A stretch of 39,551 bases of DNA from an uncultured Clostridia bacterium (lineage in GTDB: Bacteria; Bacillota; Clostridia; Christensenellales; Borkfalkiaceae), in NCBI GenBank assembly GCA_945949395.1, contig CAMFEK010000016.1, positions 1-39,551 on the forward strand, in the 5' to 3' direction. The notes beneath the pieces were generated by a model. That model saw only the letters and a list, made by a program, of their open reading frames with translations. It ran no database searches and was not told the origin of the DNA. Positions 25,742 through 34,643 of this stretch are shown piece after piece (position 1 is the first letter of the stretch; each line of letters opens with the position of its first letter). Both the position numbers and the translations under genes were made by a program.

Positions 25742-27235
25742 ATGAGAAAACACTTTCAAAAATTCGCAGGGATTTTGTTATCATCGGCGTTTCTCGTCAC
25801 GGCGTTTGCCTCGTGTGGCGGAACGGCGGGAAACGACCCCTCGAAGGGGGACGAGGATGCGAATGCGACCTATTACACGGTCACGCTCGATCCCAACGGC
25901 GGCGCGTTTGCGGACGGCACGAGCGAAACAAAGACCATTCAGGTAAAGGAAAAGGGGAAAATCAATTTCGCGGATTACGGCGTGACTTGGGAAGGCAACG
26001 AGATGTACGGCTGGTATTATGCGGACGGCACTCCCTTCCCCGCGGCGAGAAAGATCACGGAGAACATCGTCATTAAGGCAAAATGGTCTGCGGCGGAAAT
26101 CAAGGAGGAGATCGGTCTTACCCTTCGCGATTATCTGAACAACGAGATCTCTTGCGATTACGACGACGGTGTATATCAGTTCTTCAAGAACTCTCCCATC
26201 TACGGCGGCTATGCGCAGCGCGGCGGAAAATACACCGTTTACGAGGAGGAACTGAAAGCGGCGCTCGAGGAGAATAAGAACAGCGAAAAAGCCGTTTGCG
26301 TATACACGATCAAGAGCAACTACAAGGATACTACGGGCGGCTGTTATGCGGAAATATTCAACGACGGCACGATGGAGCTCATCTACGACTTTACGAACGG
26401 CGGCGAAAGAACCAAATACACCATGGAAGTGCTCGCCTACACGCTCAAAGGCGTGACGATGCCCTTCTCTTCGCCCGCTCTCCCCGATATTTCGGGCAAG
26501 GCGATGGATGATGAAGGAAATATCAATGCCAGCGCGCTCGCCTCCAAATCCGTTCATTATAAGGATAACGAAGAGGCGTTGAAGGGCGGTCCCGGCACGC
26601 TGGAAGATCCGTTTGCCGGAGACGAGGAAGAGAAAGACCTCGGTCTTTCCGAAAAGGTGGATACCTCCTCGGACGAAAGCATTTTGGTGAGATATGCGGC
26701 GAATAACGGCAGCAAGACCATGTTCCTGCAGTTCAACGTCGATCAAACCTTCGCGGTGCTCTTCGATACCACCGCCTACGGTCAGGCGGGATTCCATACC
26801 ACGGGCAAGGGAACGTGGACGATCGAAAACGGTCAGATGAAGACGGAAGGCTACGGCGAAGTTTCCGTTGCCGAGGGCGTCGTCACGTTCGACGATAAGG
26901 GCGGCAACACGTTTGCCTTCCTCCTCACCGATTTCGTTCCCGCGCTCTCCGAAATCGTCGACACTTCCGACGACGATACCATCGTCCTTCGCGTGGGTGC
27001 GAACAACGGCAGTAAGACGATGTTTTTGCAATTCAACAGAGACGGAAGCTATGCCGTAAAGATGAACTACATGGATTACGGCATCGTTGACGTCGGCAAG
27101 AAGGGCACCTGGAAAATCGAAGAGGGCAAGCTCGTGATGACGGGCGACGGCGAAATGAAAGAACAATTCGGCGTATACGAATATGCGGACGGCAACGGCA
27201 ATACCTACGGCTTTGTATTGTTCGAGGCAGAATGA
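25742..27235 (+). CDS. Secreted lipoprotein with InlB-like repeat and two C-terminal repeats
   Basis: 497 residues from ATG 25742, after GGAGG. Signal peptide (1-24) with lipobox-like FASC; Cys25 would be lipidated. A beta-repeat of the InlB/Listeria-Bacteroides type follows (YYTVTLDPNGGAFADGT ... GWYYADGTPF ... IVIKAKW, about 44-112). The C-terminal 190 residues contain two copies of a roughly 90-residue repeat, each with ANNGSKTMFLQFN and a later KGTW.IE.G...TEG/TGDG. This looks like a beta-sheet, lipocalin-like unit duplicated in tandem. A role in binding glycan or peptide at the cell surface is inferred from its GH3 neighbour. The stop codon overlaps ATG 27232, and the GH3 start is 15 bp later. 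Confidence 0.85.
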   Translation: MRKHFQKFAGILLSSAFLVTAFASCGGTAGNDPSKGDEDANATYYTVTLDPNGGAFADGTSETKTIQVKEKGKINFADYGVTWEGNEMYGWYYADGTPFPAARKITENIVIKAKWSAAEIKEEIGLTLRDYLNNEISCDYDDGVYQFFKNSPIYGGYAQRGGKYTVYEEELKAALEENKNSEKAVCVYTIKSNYKDTTGGCYAEIFNDGTMELIYDFTNGGERTKYTMEVLAYTLKGVTMPFSSPALPDISGKAMDDEGNINASALASKSVHYKDNEEALKGGPGTLEDPFAGDEEEKDLGLSEKVDTSSDESILVRYAANNGSKTMFLQFNVDQTFAVLFDTTAYGQAGFHTTGKGTWTIENGQMKTEGYGEVSVAEGVVTFDDKGGNTFAFLLTDFVPALSEIVDTSDDDTIVLRVGANNGSKTMFLQFNRDGSYAVKMNYMDYGIVDVGKKGTWKIEEGKLVMTGDGEMKEQFGVYEYADGNGNTYGFVLFEAE

Positions 27236-27249
27236 GGAGGAAAAGAAAG

Positions 27250-30144
27250 ATGAAATCACATAAAAAACTTTGGACGGCGCTATCTTCCGTATTCGGCGGC
27301 TTGACGGCGATCATGCTGGCGGGCACCTTCGTCGCGAACAGCTTTGCCACGTCGCTCAACGCCTTTTTTGCGTGCGACACCTATAAGATCGTGAAGGGGG
27401 ATTCCGCTGCGGATACCGATTACTATCCCGACGAATGGGAAGGCTATAACGACTGGTTTGAACGCTACGAACAGGATCTCTGCGAACGGGTAGAGGGCGA
27501 GGGAGCCGTTCTCCTCAAGAACGAGAACAAGGCTCTCCCCTTAAAAGAAGGCGCTTCCGTCAGTTTCTTCTCGCACTCTTCCGTCGATCTCGTTTACAGC
27601 GGTACGGGTTCCGGTTCGGTGGATACGTCCACCGCGCCCACGCTGAGAAAAGCGTTTGAGAGCAGGGGATTCAAGGTAAACGGCAAACTCTGGTCCTTCT
27701 ACAATACGGGAGCGGGCAGTAAGTACACGCGTTCGGTTCCCGCGCTCTCCTCCTGCACGGCTGTGGGCGACTATAAGGTGAACGAAGCTCCCTGGTCCGT
27801 CTACACGAACGAGGTCAAAGACTCCGTCGCTTCCTACGGCGACGCGGCGATCTTCGTCCTCGCAAGGTCGGGCGGCGAAGGCGGCGACGCCGCGAGAACG
27901 ACGGCGGTCAACGAGGGCAACAACGGGGACTACCTCGCGCTCACCACGCAGGAAAAGGAAGTTCTCGAACAGCTCAAGGCGTATAAGGACAACGGCACCA
28001 TCAAGAAGATCATCGTTCTCGTGAACAGCTCGAACGCCGTACAGTGCAACTTCCTCGACGACAAGGCGTACGGCATCGACGCGGCGCTCTGGATCGCTGG
28101 TCCCGGCGCCTACGGCACCAACGCCATCGCGGATATCTTCGCCGGCAACGTCAACCCCAGCGGCAAGCTCGTCGATACCTTCTTAAAGGACAACTTCTCC
28201 AATCCCTCCCTCTATAACTTCGGCGATTGCACGTATGCGAACGCATCCGCCGTCGGGTTAAAGGATACCAACGACGCTTCCGAAACCAACGTAAACTACG
28301 TCGTCTATCAGGAGGGCATCTACGTCGGGTATAAGTATTACGAAACGAGATATGCCGATCAGGTGATGGGCGTCGCCAACGTGGGCGATTACAGCTACGA
28401 CGATTGCGTATACCGCACCTTCGGCTTCGGTCTCTCCTATACCGATTTTACTTACTCCGATTATAAATTGACCGAAACGAGCGACGCCGTGACAATCTCC
28501 GTCAAGGTAACCAACAGCGGCGACGTGGCGGGCAAGAATACGGTCGAGCTTTATATGCAAAAGCCCTATACCGATTACGACAAGGAAAACGGCATCGAAA
28601 AATCTGCGGTAGAGCTGTGCGGCTTTGCCAAGACGAAAAAACTCGACGCCGGCAAGAGCGAGACGGTCAAGATCACCGTGGATAAAAAGCAGATGGCTTC
28701 CTACGACGCCAACAATGCGAAAACGTACATCCTCGACGCGGGCGATTACTACTTCGCCGTGGGCAACGACGCGCACGACGCCGTCAACAATATTCTTTCG
28801 GCGCAGAAGTATACCGATAAGGGGAACGCAAACCTCGTCGGCAAGGTAAAACAGAATAAGCTGGACACCGAAAAGTACTCCGTCTCTTCCGCGACGGGTG
28901 AAAAGATCACGAATCAATTCGACGACGCGGATATCAACAAGTACGACGGCATTTCCGAAAAGGTGACCTATCTTTCCCGCAGCGACTGGGCGGGCACCTT
29001 CCCCAAGGCGACCATTCAGCTCACGGCAACCGAACAGCTCGCCAAGGACGCTCTCGACGAATTTACCCCCGAAGAGGGTTACGAGATGCCTTCTTACGGC
29101 AAGCAGAACGCTCTCACGCTCGCCATGATGATGGGCAAGGTTTTCGACGATCCCGCATGGAACGATCTTCTCGATCAGATGAGCTTCGACGAACAGAAAA
29201 ATCTCATCGAGCAGGGCTTCCATAACACCAAGGCGATCGGCTCTATCGGCAAACCCGCCACCATGGAAGAAAACGGTCCTCAAGGCATCACCAAGTCCTT
29301 CATGGGCGCGGGCTCTTCGGGCATGGCATATCCCGCCGAGACCATCATGGCGGCTACCTGGAATACGAATATCATGCGCGAGATCGGCGAGTGTATCGGC
29401 GTTCAGGGCTTGAAGGCAGGCGTGAACGGCGTTTACGGTCCCGCGGCAAACATTCACAGAAACGCTTATTGCGGTCGTAACTACGAATATTTCTCAGAGG
29501 ACGCATTTATTTCCGGCGCGATGATGGCGCCCGAAGTGGAGGGCATTCAGTCTAAGGGCGTATACGTATTCATGAAGCACTTTGCGCTCAACGATCAGGA
29601 AACGCACCGCGCGGGCGTCATGACCTGGGCGAACGAACAGACCATCCGCGAGGCGTATCTCGCCGCGTACGAACCTGCCGTCACGCAGGCTCACGCCAAG
29701 GGCGCCATGACGGTCATGAACAGAATCGGCGCGATCTGGGGCGGCGCGCACGCGGGCTTGCTCACCGACGTGTTCCGCGGCGAATGGGGCTTTGACGGCG
29801 TCGTCATCACCGACTACTCCTCCAACTCCAACTTCACTTCTCACGTAAACGGTTTGCAGGGCGGCAGCGATATCTGGGACGGCATCAACGTCAGCGCAAC
29901 GAACACCAAACCTCTCTCCGAGTATAAGGATAACGCTTACGTCTGCCAGCTCATGCGTCAGGCTACGCACAGAATCCTCTTCGTGCAGGCAAACAGCTCC
30001 GCGATGAACGGAATCGCTTCCGACGATAAGATCGTGCCTATCCTCACCTGGTGGCAGTCCACCCTCATTGCGGTAGACGTCGTTCTCGGCGTAATCACCG
30101 CAGGGTGCGTAACCATGCTCATTCTCGACAAAAAACGCAAGTAA
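27250..30144 (+). CDS. Membrane-anchored GH3 glycoside hydrolase with inverted domain order (1)
   Basis: 964 residues. ATG 27250 follows AGGAGG; the ATG at 27232 lies before this site. The order is reversed against ordinary GH3. First comes the sandwich domain (GEGAVLLKNENKALPL from residue 83; RSGGEGGD; NPSGKLVDTF), then a fibronectin-like domain (FGFGLSYTDFTYSDY, VKVTNSGDVAGKNTVELY). The TIM barrel is last (ENGPQGI, GRNYEYFSED near 742, KHFALNDQETHR, GFDGVVITDYSS with nucleophile Asp855). This order is known from some ruminal enzymes such as Ruminococcus albus beta-glucosidase. Membrane helices at about 8-30 and about 932-958 anchor both ends, so the enzyme faces outward as a loop. Likely an exo-beta-glycosidase; the sugar cannot be read from sequence. 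Confidence 0.88.
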   Translation: MKSHKKLWTALSSVFGGLTAIMLAGTFVANSFATSLNAFFACDTYKIVKGDSAADTDYYPDEWEGYNDWFERYEQDLCERVEGEGAVLLKNENKALPLKEGASVSFFSHSSVDLVYSGTGSGSVDTSTAPTLRKAFESRGFKVNGKLWSFYNTGAGSKYTRSVPALSSCTAVGDYKVNEAPWSVYTNEVKDSVASYGDAAIFVLARSGGEGGDAARTTAVNEGNNGDYLALTTQEKEVLEQLKAYKDNGTIKKIIVLVNSSNAVQCNFLDDKAYGIDAALWIAGPGAYGTNAIADIFAGNVNPSGKLVDTFLKDNFSNPSLYNFGDCTYANASAVGLKDTNDASETNVNYVVYQEGIYVGYKYYETRYADQVMGVANVGDYSYDDCVYRTFGFGLSYTDFTYSDYKLTETSDAVTISVKVTNSGDVAGKNTVELYMQKPYTDYDKENGIEKSAVELCGFAKTKKLDAGKSETVKITVDKKQMASYDANNAKTYILDAGDYYFAVGNDAHDAVNNILSAQKYTDKGNANLVGKVKQNKLDTEKYSVSSATGEKITNQFDDADINKYDGISEKVTYLSRSDWAGTFPKATIQLTATEQLAKDALDEFTPEEGYEMPSYGKQNALTLAMMMGKVFDDPAWNDLLDQMSFDEQKNLIEQGFHNTKAIGSIGKPATMEENGPQGITKSFMGAGSSGMAYPAETIMAATWNTNIMREIGECIGVQGLKAGVNGVYGPAANIHRNAYCGRNYEYFSEDAFISGAMMAPEVEGIQSKGVYVFMKHFALNDQETHRAGVMTWANEQTIREAYLAAYEPAVTQAHAKGAMTVMNRIGAIWGGAHAGLLTDVFRGEWGFDGVVITDYSSNSNFTSHVNGLQGGSDIWDGINVSATNTKPLSEYKDNAYVCQLMRQATHRILFVQANSSAMNGIASDDKIVPILTWWQSTLIAVDVVLGVITAGCVTMLILDKKRK

Positions 30145-30161
30145 CGTTTTTCCTCCTATTG

Positions 30162-30196
30162 ATAAGGCGCCCGTCTTTTTCAGACGGGCGCCTTAT
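30162..30196 (+). terminator. Strong hairpin between GH3-1 and the esterase
   Basis: A perfect 15-bp stem, ATAAGGCGCCCGTCT (30162-30176) with AGACGGGCGCCTTAT (30182-30196), loop TTTTC. No T-run follows, so it may weaken rather than stop transcription into the esterase gene, which has no visible promoter of its own. Confidence 0.6.
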
Positions 30197-30237
30197 AAAA
30201 TATGAGGGCGCAAAAATCTAAAAAAGGAGAACAAATC

Positions 30238-31179
30238 ATGTCCGTTCAAATCATAAAATGTACGTCCAAAGAGATGGAAAAGAATAAAAAAATCGTCGGC
30301 TTTGCGACGGGCGGGGTCATGTTCGGCAAGGGCATGGACAAGGTCAACTGGAAGGTAGTCCGCGCGATCTGCGATTTCGGCTACACCTTTATGCCCAAGG
30401 AAAAGGGGGTCAAAGTAAAAAAAGTCATGCTCAACGGGGTCAGCGGGGAAATGAGTATTCCCGACAACGTGACTTCTCAAAATTTTATTTTGTATATTCA
30501 CGGCGGCGGGCTGGTTTCGGGCAGCGCCAAGGCGACGAGGGGATATTGCTCCATGCTCGCCCGTTTTTCCGGCATGCGGGTATTCTCTATCAATTACCGT
30601 TTAGCCCCCGAACATACCTACCCGAAGGGACTCGACGACTGTTTTACAGCGTATCGGGCGATCAGAAGGCAATATCCCGAAAGCAAAATTTGCGTCACGG
30701 GAGAGAGCGCGGGCGGCTATTACACGTTTGCCCTCACGGTGCGCTGTATCGAAGAAGGGGTTCCCGTACCCGACGTTCTCCTTCCGCAATCGCCGCTGTG
30801 CGATCTGACGGGGGAGCTGAAACGAGATTACTACACGATTTCCGACGGTACGGTATCTAAGGACGCTCTCCCTTATCTGACGGCTTGCTACGCCCCCGGC
30901 GTCGATTTGAAAAACCCTGAAATTTCCTGTTGTTATTTCGATCGGTTGCATTTGTTTCCCCCCACCATGATTTCCTGCGATTCGCAAGAAACACTTCGGG
31001 CTGACAGCGACCTCATCTATAAAACGTTGCAAGAAAAGGGCGTAGAGGCGCACATGGTCATGTTCGAAGGAGCGTTCCACGCTTGCTCCACGCTCGGCGT
31101 CGGCTCGCCCGAAACGTTTGCGCTCCTGCAAAAGAATATTATTTTCGTCAAGAAATGTTTCGGTGAGATCGACTTTTGA
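30238..31179 (+). CDS. HSL-type alpha/beta hydrolase (esterase)
   Basis: 313 residues from ATG 30238, after AAAAGGAGAA. The hormone-sensitive-lipase group is shown by HGGG (88-91, oxyanion hole), YRLAPEHTYP and GESAGG with nucleophile Ser157. Asp256 (RADSD) and His281 (GAFHACS) complete the triad. No signal peptide, so it is cytoplasmic. Such enzymes often remove acetyl or other acyl groups from small esters or from sugars. It follows GH3-1, perhaps acting on the imported product; that link is inference. Confidence 0.9.
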   Translation: MSVQIIKCTSKEMEKNKKIVGFATGGVMFGKGMDKVNWKVVRAICDFGYTFMPKEKGVKVKKVMLNGVSGEMSIPDNVTSQNFILYIHGGGLVSGSAKATRGYCSMLARFSGMRVFSINYRLAPEHTYPKGLDDCFTAYRAIRRQYPESKICVTGESAGGYYTFALTVRCIEEGVPVPDVLLPQSPLCDLTGELKRDYYTISDGTVSKDALPYLTACYAPGVDLKNPEISCCYFDRLHLFPPTMISCDSQETLRADSDLIYKTLQEKGVEAHMVMFEGAFHACSTLGVGSPETFALLQKNIIFVKKCFGEIDF

Positions 31180-31278
31180 GGAGATAAAACTTGATTTCGC
31201 CACAGACGGAAAACGTCAAACGGGCGAGGGGAGGCAACGCGTCGGAAAACTTCAGCGTCGGCGCGATCTCAAAAATGC

Positions 31279-31315
31279 AAAGGGACTGTCTGTCGTCAGA
31301 CGGTCCTTTTTACAG
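31279..31315 (+). terminator. Terminator after the esterase
   Basis: AAAGGGACTGTCTG (31279-31292), TCGT loop, CAGACGGTCCTTTTT (31297-31311) with one bulge and one wobble pair. The first LytTR box begins at its end. The 99 bp between the esterase stop and this hairpin hold only a doubtful ORF from TTG 31191. Confidence 0.75.
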
Positions 31316-31363
31316 TTCTCGTAAAATATTATACAGTTCTCGAAATAGAAAGTGCAATTGTCG
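31311..31363 (+). promoter_or_regulatory. Three LytTR boxes upstream of the LytTR/GHKL operon
   Basis: TACAGTTCTCG (31311-31321), TACAGTTCTCG (31332-31342) and TGCAATTGTCG (31353-31363), all at a 21-bp period. LytTR proteins such as AgrA bind pairs of ACAGTTNNN-type direct repeats separated by about 12 bp, the same geometry. The lowest box ends 18 bp above the -35. The site suggests autoregulation by the adjacent regulator. Confidence 0.75.
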
Positions 31364-31381
31364 TAAAAAAATGGTTGAATG

Positions 31382-31410
31382 TTGACAAGGGAACAGAAAT
31401 TTGATAAAAT
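31382..31410 (+). promoter_or_regulatory. Sigma-A promoter of the LytTR/GHKL operon
   Basis: -35 TTGACA (31382-31387), 17-bp spacer, -10 TAAAAT (31405-31410). Confidence 0.8.
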
Positions 31411-31430
31411 GAATACGATGGGGAAGAATT

Positions 31431-32144
31431 ATGATAAGAATTGCAATTGTAGAAGATGAAGAAAAGGCGTTTGATGAGTTAAACGAAGCGTTGCAGCTTT
31501 TTTCCAAGGAAACGGGTGCGGAATTTGCCGTCTCCGCCTTTAAGGACGCCGTGGCGTTTCTCGATAACTATCAATCTAATTACGATCTCGTGTTTATGGA
31601 CATTCAGATGCCCTACTTAAACGGCATGAAGGCGGCGGAAAAGTTGCGCGAACTCGATGAAAAGGTCGCGCTTATTTTCGTGACGAATTTAACGCAGTAT
31701 GCGGTAAAGGGCTATTCCGTCAACGCCAAGGATTACGTGTTAAAGCCCGTGCAGTACAACCGTTTTCAATGTATGATGAAGCGCGTCCTCTGCGACGTGA
31801 ACGCTCACGCGCAGGAGGAAATTTTCATCAAAAACGGCGGGAATATGTACCGCATCCGCCTTTCCGATATCCGTTATATCGAAATTCGCGATCATTTTAT
31901 TCTCTATCACATGGACGGCAAGGAGTTCTCCTCCTGGGGCACCATGAAGGAGATCGCCGAGCAGCTGGAGGGCAAGGGCTTTTGCCGTCTGGATAAGAGC
32001 AACATCGTCAACTTAAAATACGTTTCCGATATCGAAGGGGACGAGCTCCACCTGTACGACGGGGAAAAGCTGTTCATCTCCCGTCCGAGAAAGAAGGAGG
32101 TAAAGGAAGCCTTTGCCTCTTACGTGAGGGGGGAAAGAAAATGA
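31431..32144 (+). CDS. LytTR-type response regulator
   Basis: 237 residues, ATG 31431 after GGGGAAG. Receiver domain 1-120 with VEDEE, phospho-acceptor Asp57 in VFMDIQMPYLNG and Lys in YVLKPVQ. The LytTR DNA-binding domain covers about 130-235: IFIKNGGNMYRIRLSDIRYIEIRDHFILYH, then FCRLDKSNIVNLKYV and LFISRPRKKEVKEAF. It is of the AgrA/LytR class, binding direct repeats. The boxes just upstream and those before the two GH3 operons fit its expected target. It overlaps the kinase gene by 4 bp. Confidence 0.96.
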   Translation: MIRIAIVEDEEKAFDELNEALQLFSKETGAEFAVSAFKDAVAFLDNYQSNYDLVFMDIQMPYLNGMKAAEKLRELDEKVALIFVTNLTQYAVKGYSVNAKDYVLKPVQYNRFQCMMKRVLCDVNAHAQEEIFIKNGGNMYRIRLSDIRYIEIRDHFILYHMDGKEFSSWGTMKEIAEQLEGKGFCRLDKSNIVNLKYVSDIEGDELHLYDGEKLFISRPRKKEVKEAFASYVRGERK

Positions 32145-33466
32145 TTTTCGGTATCTTCGACGCGATCAGCTTTTTCACGGAGGTGCGGAGGCAATATCTC
32201 AATTGCCTCACCATGGCGATCCTCACCTTCCCGTTTTTGAAAAAAAGGGATCATTTCTTTCTGCGGTTTATAGCCGCCTTCTTCTCCGTTTTCCTCGTTG
32301 CGGTGGCTGTGAAGTTTTTGAATCATACGCAATTGGTTAACTTGCCGTTCGGCGCCATTGTTATTTACGGCTTTTCCGTCGTTGCGGAGTTTTTGATTTT
32401 TTGGATGCTGTTAGACGTGGACTTTATTTCTCTGCTGTATCGCTACATCATCAGCAACGCCATGGGCACGATGACGAGCATCCTGTTCGGAAAGATCATC
32501 GCCGATTTTATATTCCCCGATCCCGACGCAACCTTTTTGCTCTATACCCTCTATATGATCGCAACGACCTTTCTCGTCCCCGGTCTGTTTGCCTTCTTCT
32601 TCCGTGACGGATTGAGCGGAAGCAATTCCGTCATCATCGGCTCCAAGAGAACTTCCGTCGTCTTTTACACCTTCTTGTACGCCTTTTTCTATACGATCAC
32701 CGTTCTTTCCTATGCGCCGTATTACTATATCACGGATTCGAATATCCGTTACTACGGCTTTATCGGAACCTTTTTGTGCTGTCTCGTCATCGTATTCCTT
32801 CTCTTTGAAATTCAGCATATCGTTCAGCTCAACAAGGACAAAGAGATTCTCGAAAAAATGTGGTACGACGACAGAAAGCGTTACGAACTGCAAAAGGAAG
32901 CCATAGAGAATATCAACTTTAAGTGTCACGATCTGCGCCATCAGCTCCGCGCGATCACGGAAAAGGGCAATCTGAACGAAAGAGCCGTGAAGGATATCGA
33001 AAATTCCATCAATATTTACGACTCCTTGGCGGAGACGGGCAATCAGGTCACGAACGTCGTTTTATCCGATTGCGGGCTTCGCTGTCAGAAAAACAATATT
33101 CAGCTCACTTATATCATCGACGGGGGAAAGCTCTCCTTCATCGATGAGATCGATCTGTATTCCATTTTCGGCAACGCTTTGGAAAATGCCGTCGATTGCG
33201 AGCTCACCGTTCCGGAAAAAGAGGGAAGATTCATCTTCGCTTGCGTTCGGGAAGAGAATAAAAACCTTCTCATTCATTTCGAAAACTATTGCAGCGAGGA
33301 GCTTTCCTTTAAGGACGGATTGCCCGTCACGACGAAAGGGGACGAAAAATGGCACGGCTTCGGCATGAAGAGCATGAAAAACATCGTGTCGAAATACAGG
33401 GGAAAGATGACCGTCAAGCGAGAAAACAATATGTTTCAGTTGGATATTTCCATGCCCGCGCCGTAA
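32141..33466 (+). CDS. AgrC-like GHKL sensor histidine kinase
   Basis: 441 residues; start overlaps the regulator by 4 bp (ATGA). Six or so membrane helices fill about 20-225. A helical linker carries INFKCHDLRHQLRAI, with His263 as the likely phospho-acceptor. The GHKL ATPase shows an N box NALENAVDC and GFGMKSMKNIVSKY. The HPK10/AgrC group usually senses secreted peptides, but no peptide precursor or AgrB-like processing gene is in the window. It pairs with the LytTR regulator and lies between the two GH3 operons. Confidence 0.94.
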   Translation: MIFGIFDAISFFTEVRRQYLNCLTMAILTFPFLKKRDHFFLRFIAAFFSVFLVAVAVKFLNHTQLVNLPFGAIVIYGFSVVAEFLIFWMLLDVDFISLLYRYIISNAMGTMTSILFGKIIADFIFPDPDATFLLYTLYMIATTFLVPGLFAFFFRDGLSGSNSVIIGSKRTSVVFYTFLYAFFYTITVLSYAPYYYITDSNIRYYGFIGTFLCCLVIVFLLFEIQHIVQLNKDKEILEKMWYDDRKRYELQKEAIENINFKCHDLRHQLRAITEKGNLNERAVKDIENSINIYDSLAETGNQVTNVVLSDCGLRCQKNNIQLTYIIDGGKLSFIDEIDLYSIFGNALENAVDCELTVPEKEGRFIFACVREENKNLLIHFENYCSEELSFKDGLPVTTKGDEKWHGFGMKSMKNIVSKYRGKMTVKRENNMFQLDISMPAP

Positions 33467-33479
33467 AAGCGCGCATCGG

Positions 33480-33518
33480 AAAAACGGGCTTTGCATGGCT
33501 TGCAAGAGCCCGTTTTTT
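33480..33518 (+). terminator. Terminator of the LytTR/GHKL operon
   Basis: AAAACGGGCT (33481-33490) pairs with AGCCCGTTTT (33507-33516), with an inner TTGCA/TGCAA pairing and T-run. Confidence 0.9.
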
Positions 33519-33534
33519 CATGTTCGGAAAGTTT

Positions 33535-33573
33535 TTGTCAGAAAACGGAATCGATTTGACAGTTAAAGGAATC
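33535..33573 (+). promoter_or_regulatory. Candidate LytTR boxes upstream of the second lipoprotein-GH3 operon
   Basis: TCAGAAAACG (33538-33547) and ACAGTTAAAG (33559-33568), 21 bp apart, each followed by GAATC. The second box starts 43 bp before the -10. ACAGTTAAAG is close to the AgrA-type consensus. Confidence 0.65.
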
Positions 33574-33577
33574 TCCG

Positions 33578-33607
33578 TTGAAAAGGGAAGGGGCAATCCG
33601 CTATACT
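33578..33607 (+). promoter_or_regulatory. Promoter of the second lipoprotein-GH3 operon
   Basis: -35 TTGAAA (33578-33583), 18-bp spacer, -10 TATACT (33602-33607). Confidence 0.65.
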
Positions 33608-33652
33608 GTAAGCAAGTAAAACCTTAATAAAAGGAAAACGGAGGAAAATATC

Positions 33653-34600
33653 ATGAAAACATCAAAGAAACTTTTACTGTTCGCACTCTCTGCGATCCTT
33701 TCGCTCGGCGCATTCGCCTTTGCATCCTGCGGCGAAGCAAACAATCCCGGTGGCGAAAATCCCGGCGGCGACAAGCCCGGCATTGACAATCCCGGCGGCG
33801 ACGAGAATCCCGATCCCGGCATCGACTTCTCGGAATATACCATGGATCAGTTCCTCGCAGAGGACTTCTCTTCTAAGGAAGTTTCCTATCAGCTCACAGG
33901 CGTTTGGGACGAGCTGCCCGAATATCAGAACGGGTTCGGCTTCCTCTACAATATGTATGCAGATGGCAGCTTGAAGGTGGATCAGGTCAACATCTATACG
34001 GGTAACGTGTATTCCTACTACGGATTCTGGGAAGAGAGCAACGGTGCGTTCGGTCACGAGGTCAGCGCCGATACCCTTTATATGACCGGTCTGGACGGCA
34101 ATCTGATTGCGAAGGCGGTCTCCAACTCCTTCTATGAAGAGGACGGCGGTACCTATTCCGATAAGTTCAGCTTTGATATCGCTCCCGGCATGTATACCAG
34201 ATCCGTTGAGGTCAGCGGCAGCAAGCAAGTAAAATACGACACGATCGACGCTTACTATAAAGAGGTGCAGAAGGTTGTCGAAATCGGTAAATACGTCAGC
34301 AAGGAAGCTGCCGCTAACGGTATTTCCGCAGAGATCATCGTTTATTCCAACGGCACGATGACGGCCGATCTCGTAATGGCTCCCCACGGCGTCATCAACC
34401 GTCAGGAAGGCACTCGCACCGTCGAATACGGTGACGCAGGTTCCGTTAAGAGCGTTACCTTGACGTTCGCGCATTACACTGAAGGCGTAAAGGATAACGA
34501 AGATACCGTTATCACCTATGCGGGCGACGCAGAATCCTTCACCTGGAATGCTAACTTCATGGGTCAAACCATGACCTTTGAAATGGTTGCAGCCGAATAA
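33653..34600 (+). CDS. Secreted lipoprotein (2)
   Basis: 315 residues, ATG 33653 after CGGAGG. Signal peptide 1-25, lipobox-like FASC, Cys26 lipidated. A Pro/Gly/Asp-rich spacer (NNPGGENPGGDKPG...) about 30 residues long lifts the rest off the membrane. The remaining 250 residues are acidic and likely beta-rich; I see no known domain. Between residues 110 and 170 there are many aromatics (YSYYGFWEE). It shares the lipoprotein-then-GH3 layout of the first operon without clear sequence similarity beyond the signal. A substrate-binding or enzyme-partner role is inferred. Confidence 0.85.
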   Translation: MKTSKKLLLFALSAILSLGAFAFASCGEANNPGGENPGGDKPGIDNPGGDENPDPGIDFSEYTMDQFLAEDFSSKEVSYQLTGVWDELPEYQNGFGFLYNMYADGSLKVDQVNIYTGNVYSYYGFWEESNGAFGHEVSADTLYMTGLDGNLIAKAVSNSFYEEDGGTYSDKFSFDIAPGMYTRSVEVSGSKQVKYDTIDAYYKEVQKVVEIGKYVSKEAAANGISAEIIVYSNGTMTADLVMAPHGVINRQEGTRTVEYGDAGSVKSVTLTFAHYTEGVKDNEDTVITYAGDAESFTWNANFMGQTMTFEMVAAE

Positions 34601-34616
34601 GTTACAGGAAAAGAAG

Positions 34617-34643
34617 GGGCTTGTTGCAAAGCAAGCCCTTTTT
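34617..34643 (+). terminator. Intrinsic terminator or attenuator inside the operon
   Basis: GGGCTTG (34617-34623), 8-nt loop, CAAGCCC (34632-34638), TTTTT. It lies between lipoprotein 2 and GH3-2 and should make the lipoprotein more abundant than the enzyme. Confidence 0.75.

Noticed and set aside
31191..31385. 64-residue ORF starting at TTG with a good GAGGAG site just after the esterase
   Set aside because: It runs through a terminator hairpin and the LytTR boxes and has no conserved look. It could be a remnant, but I cannot support it.
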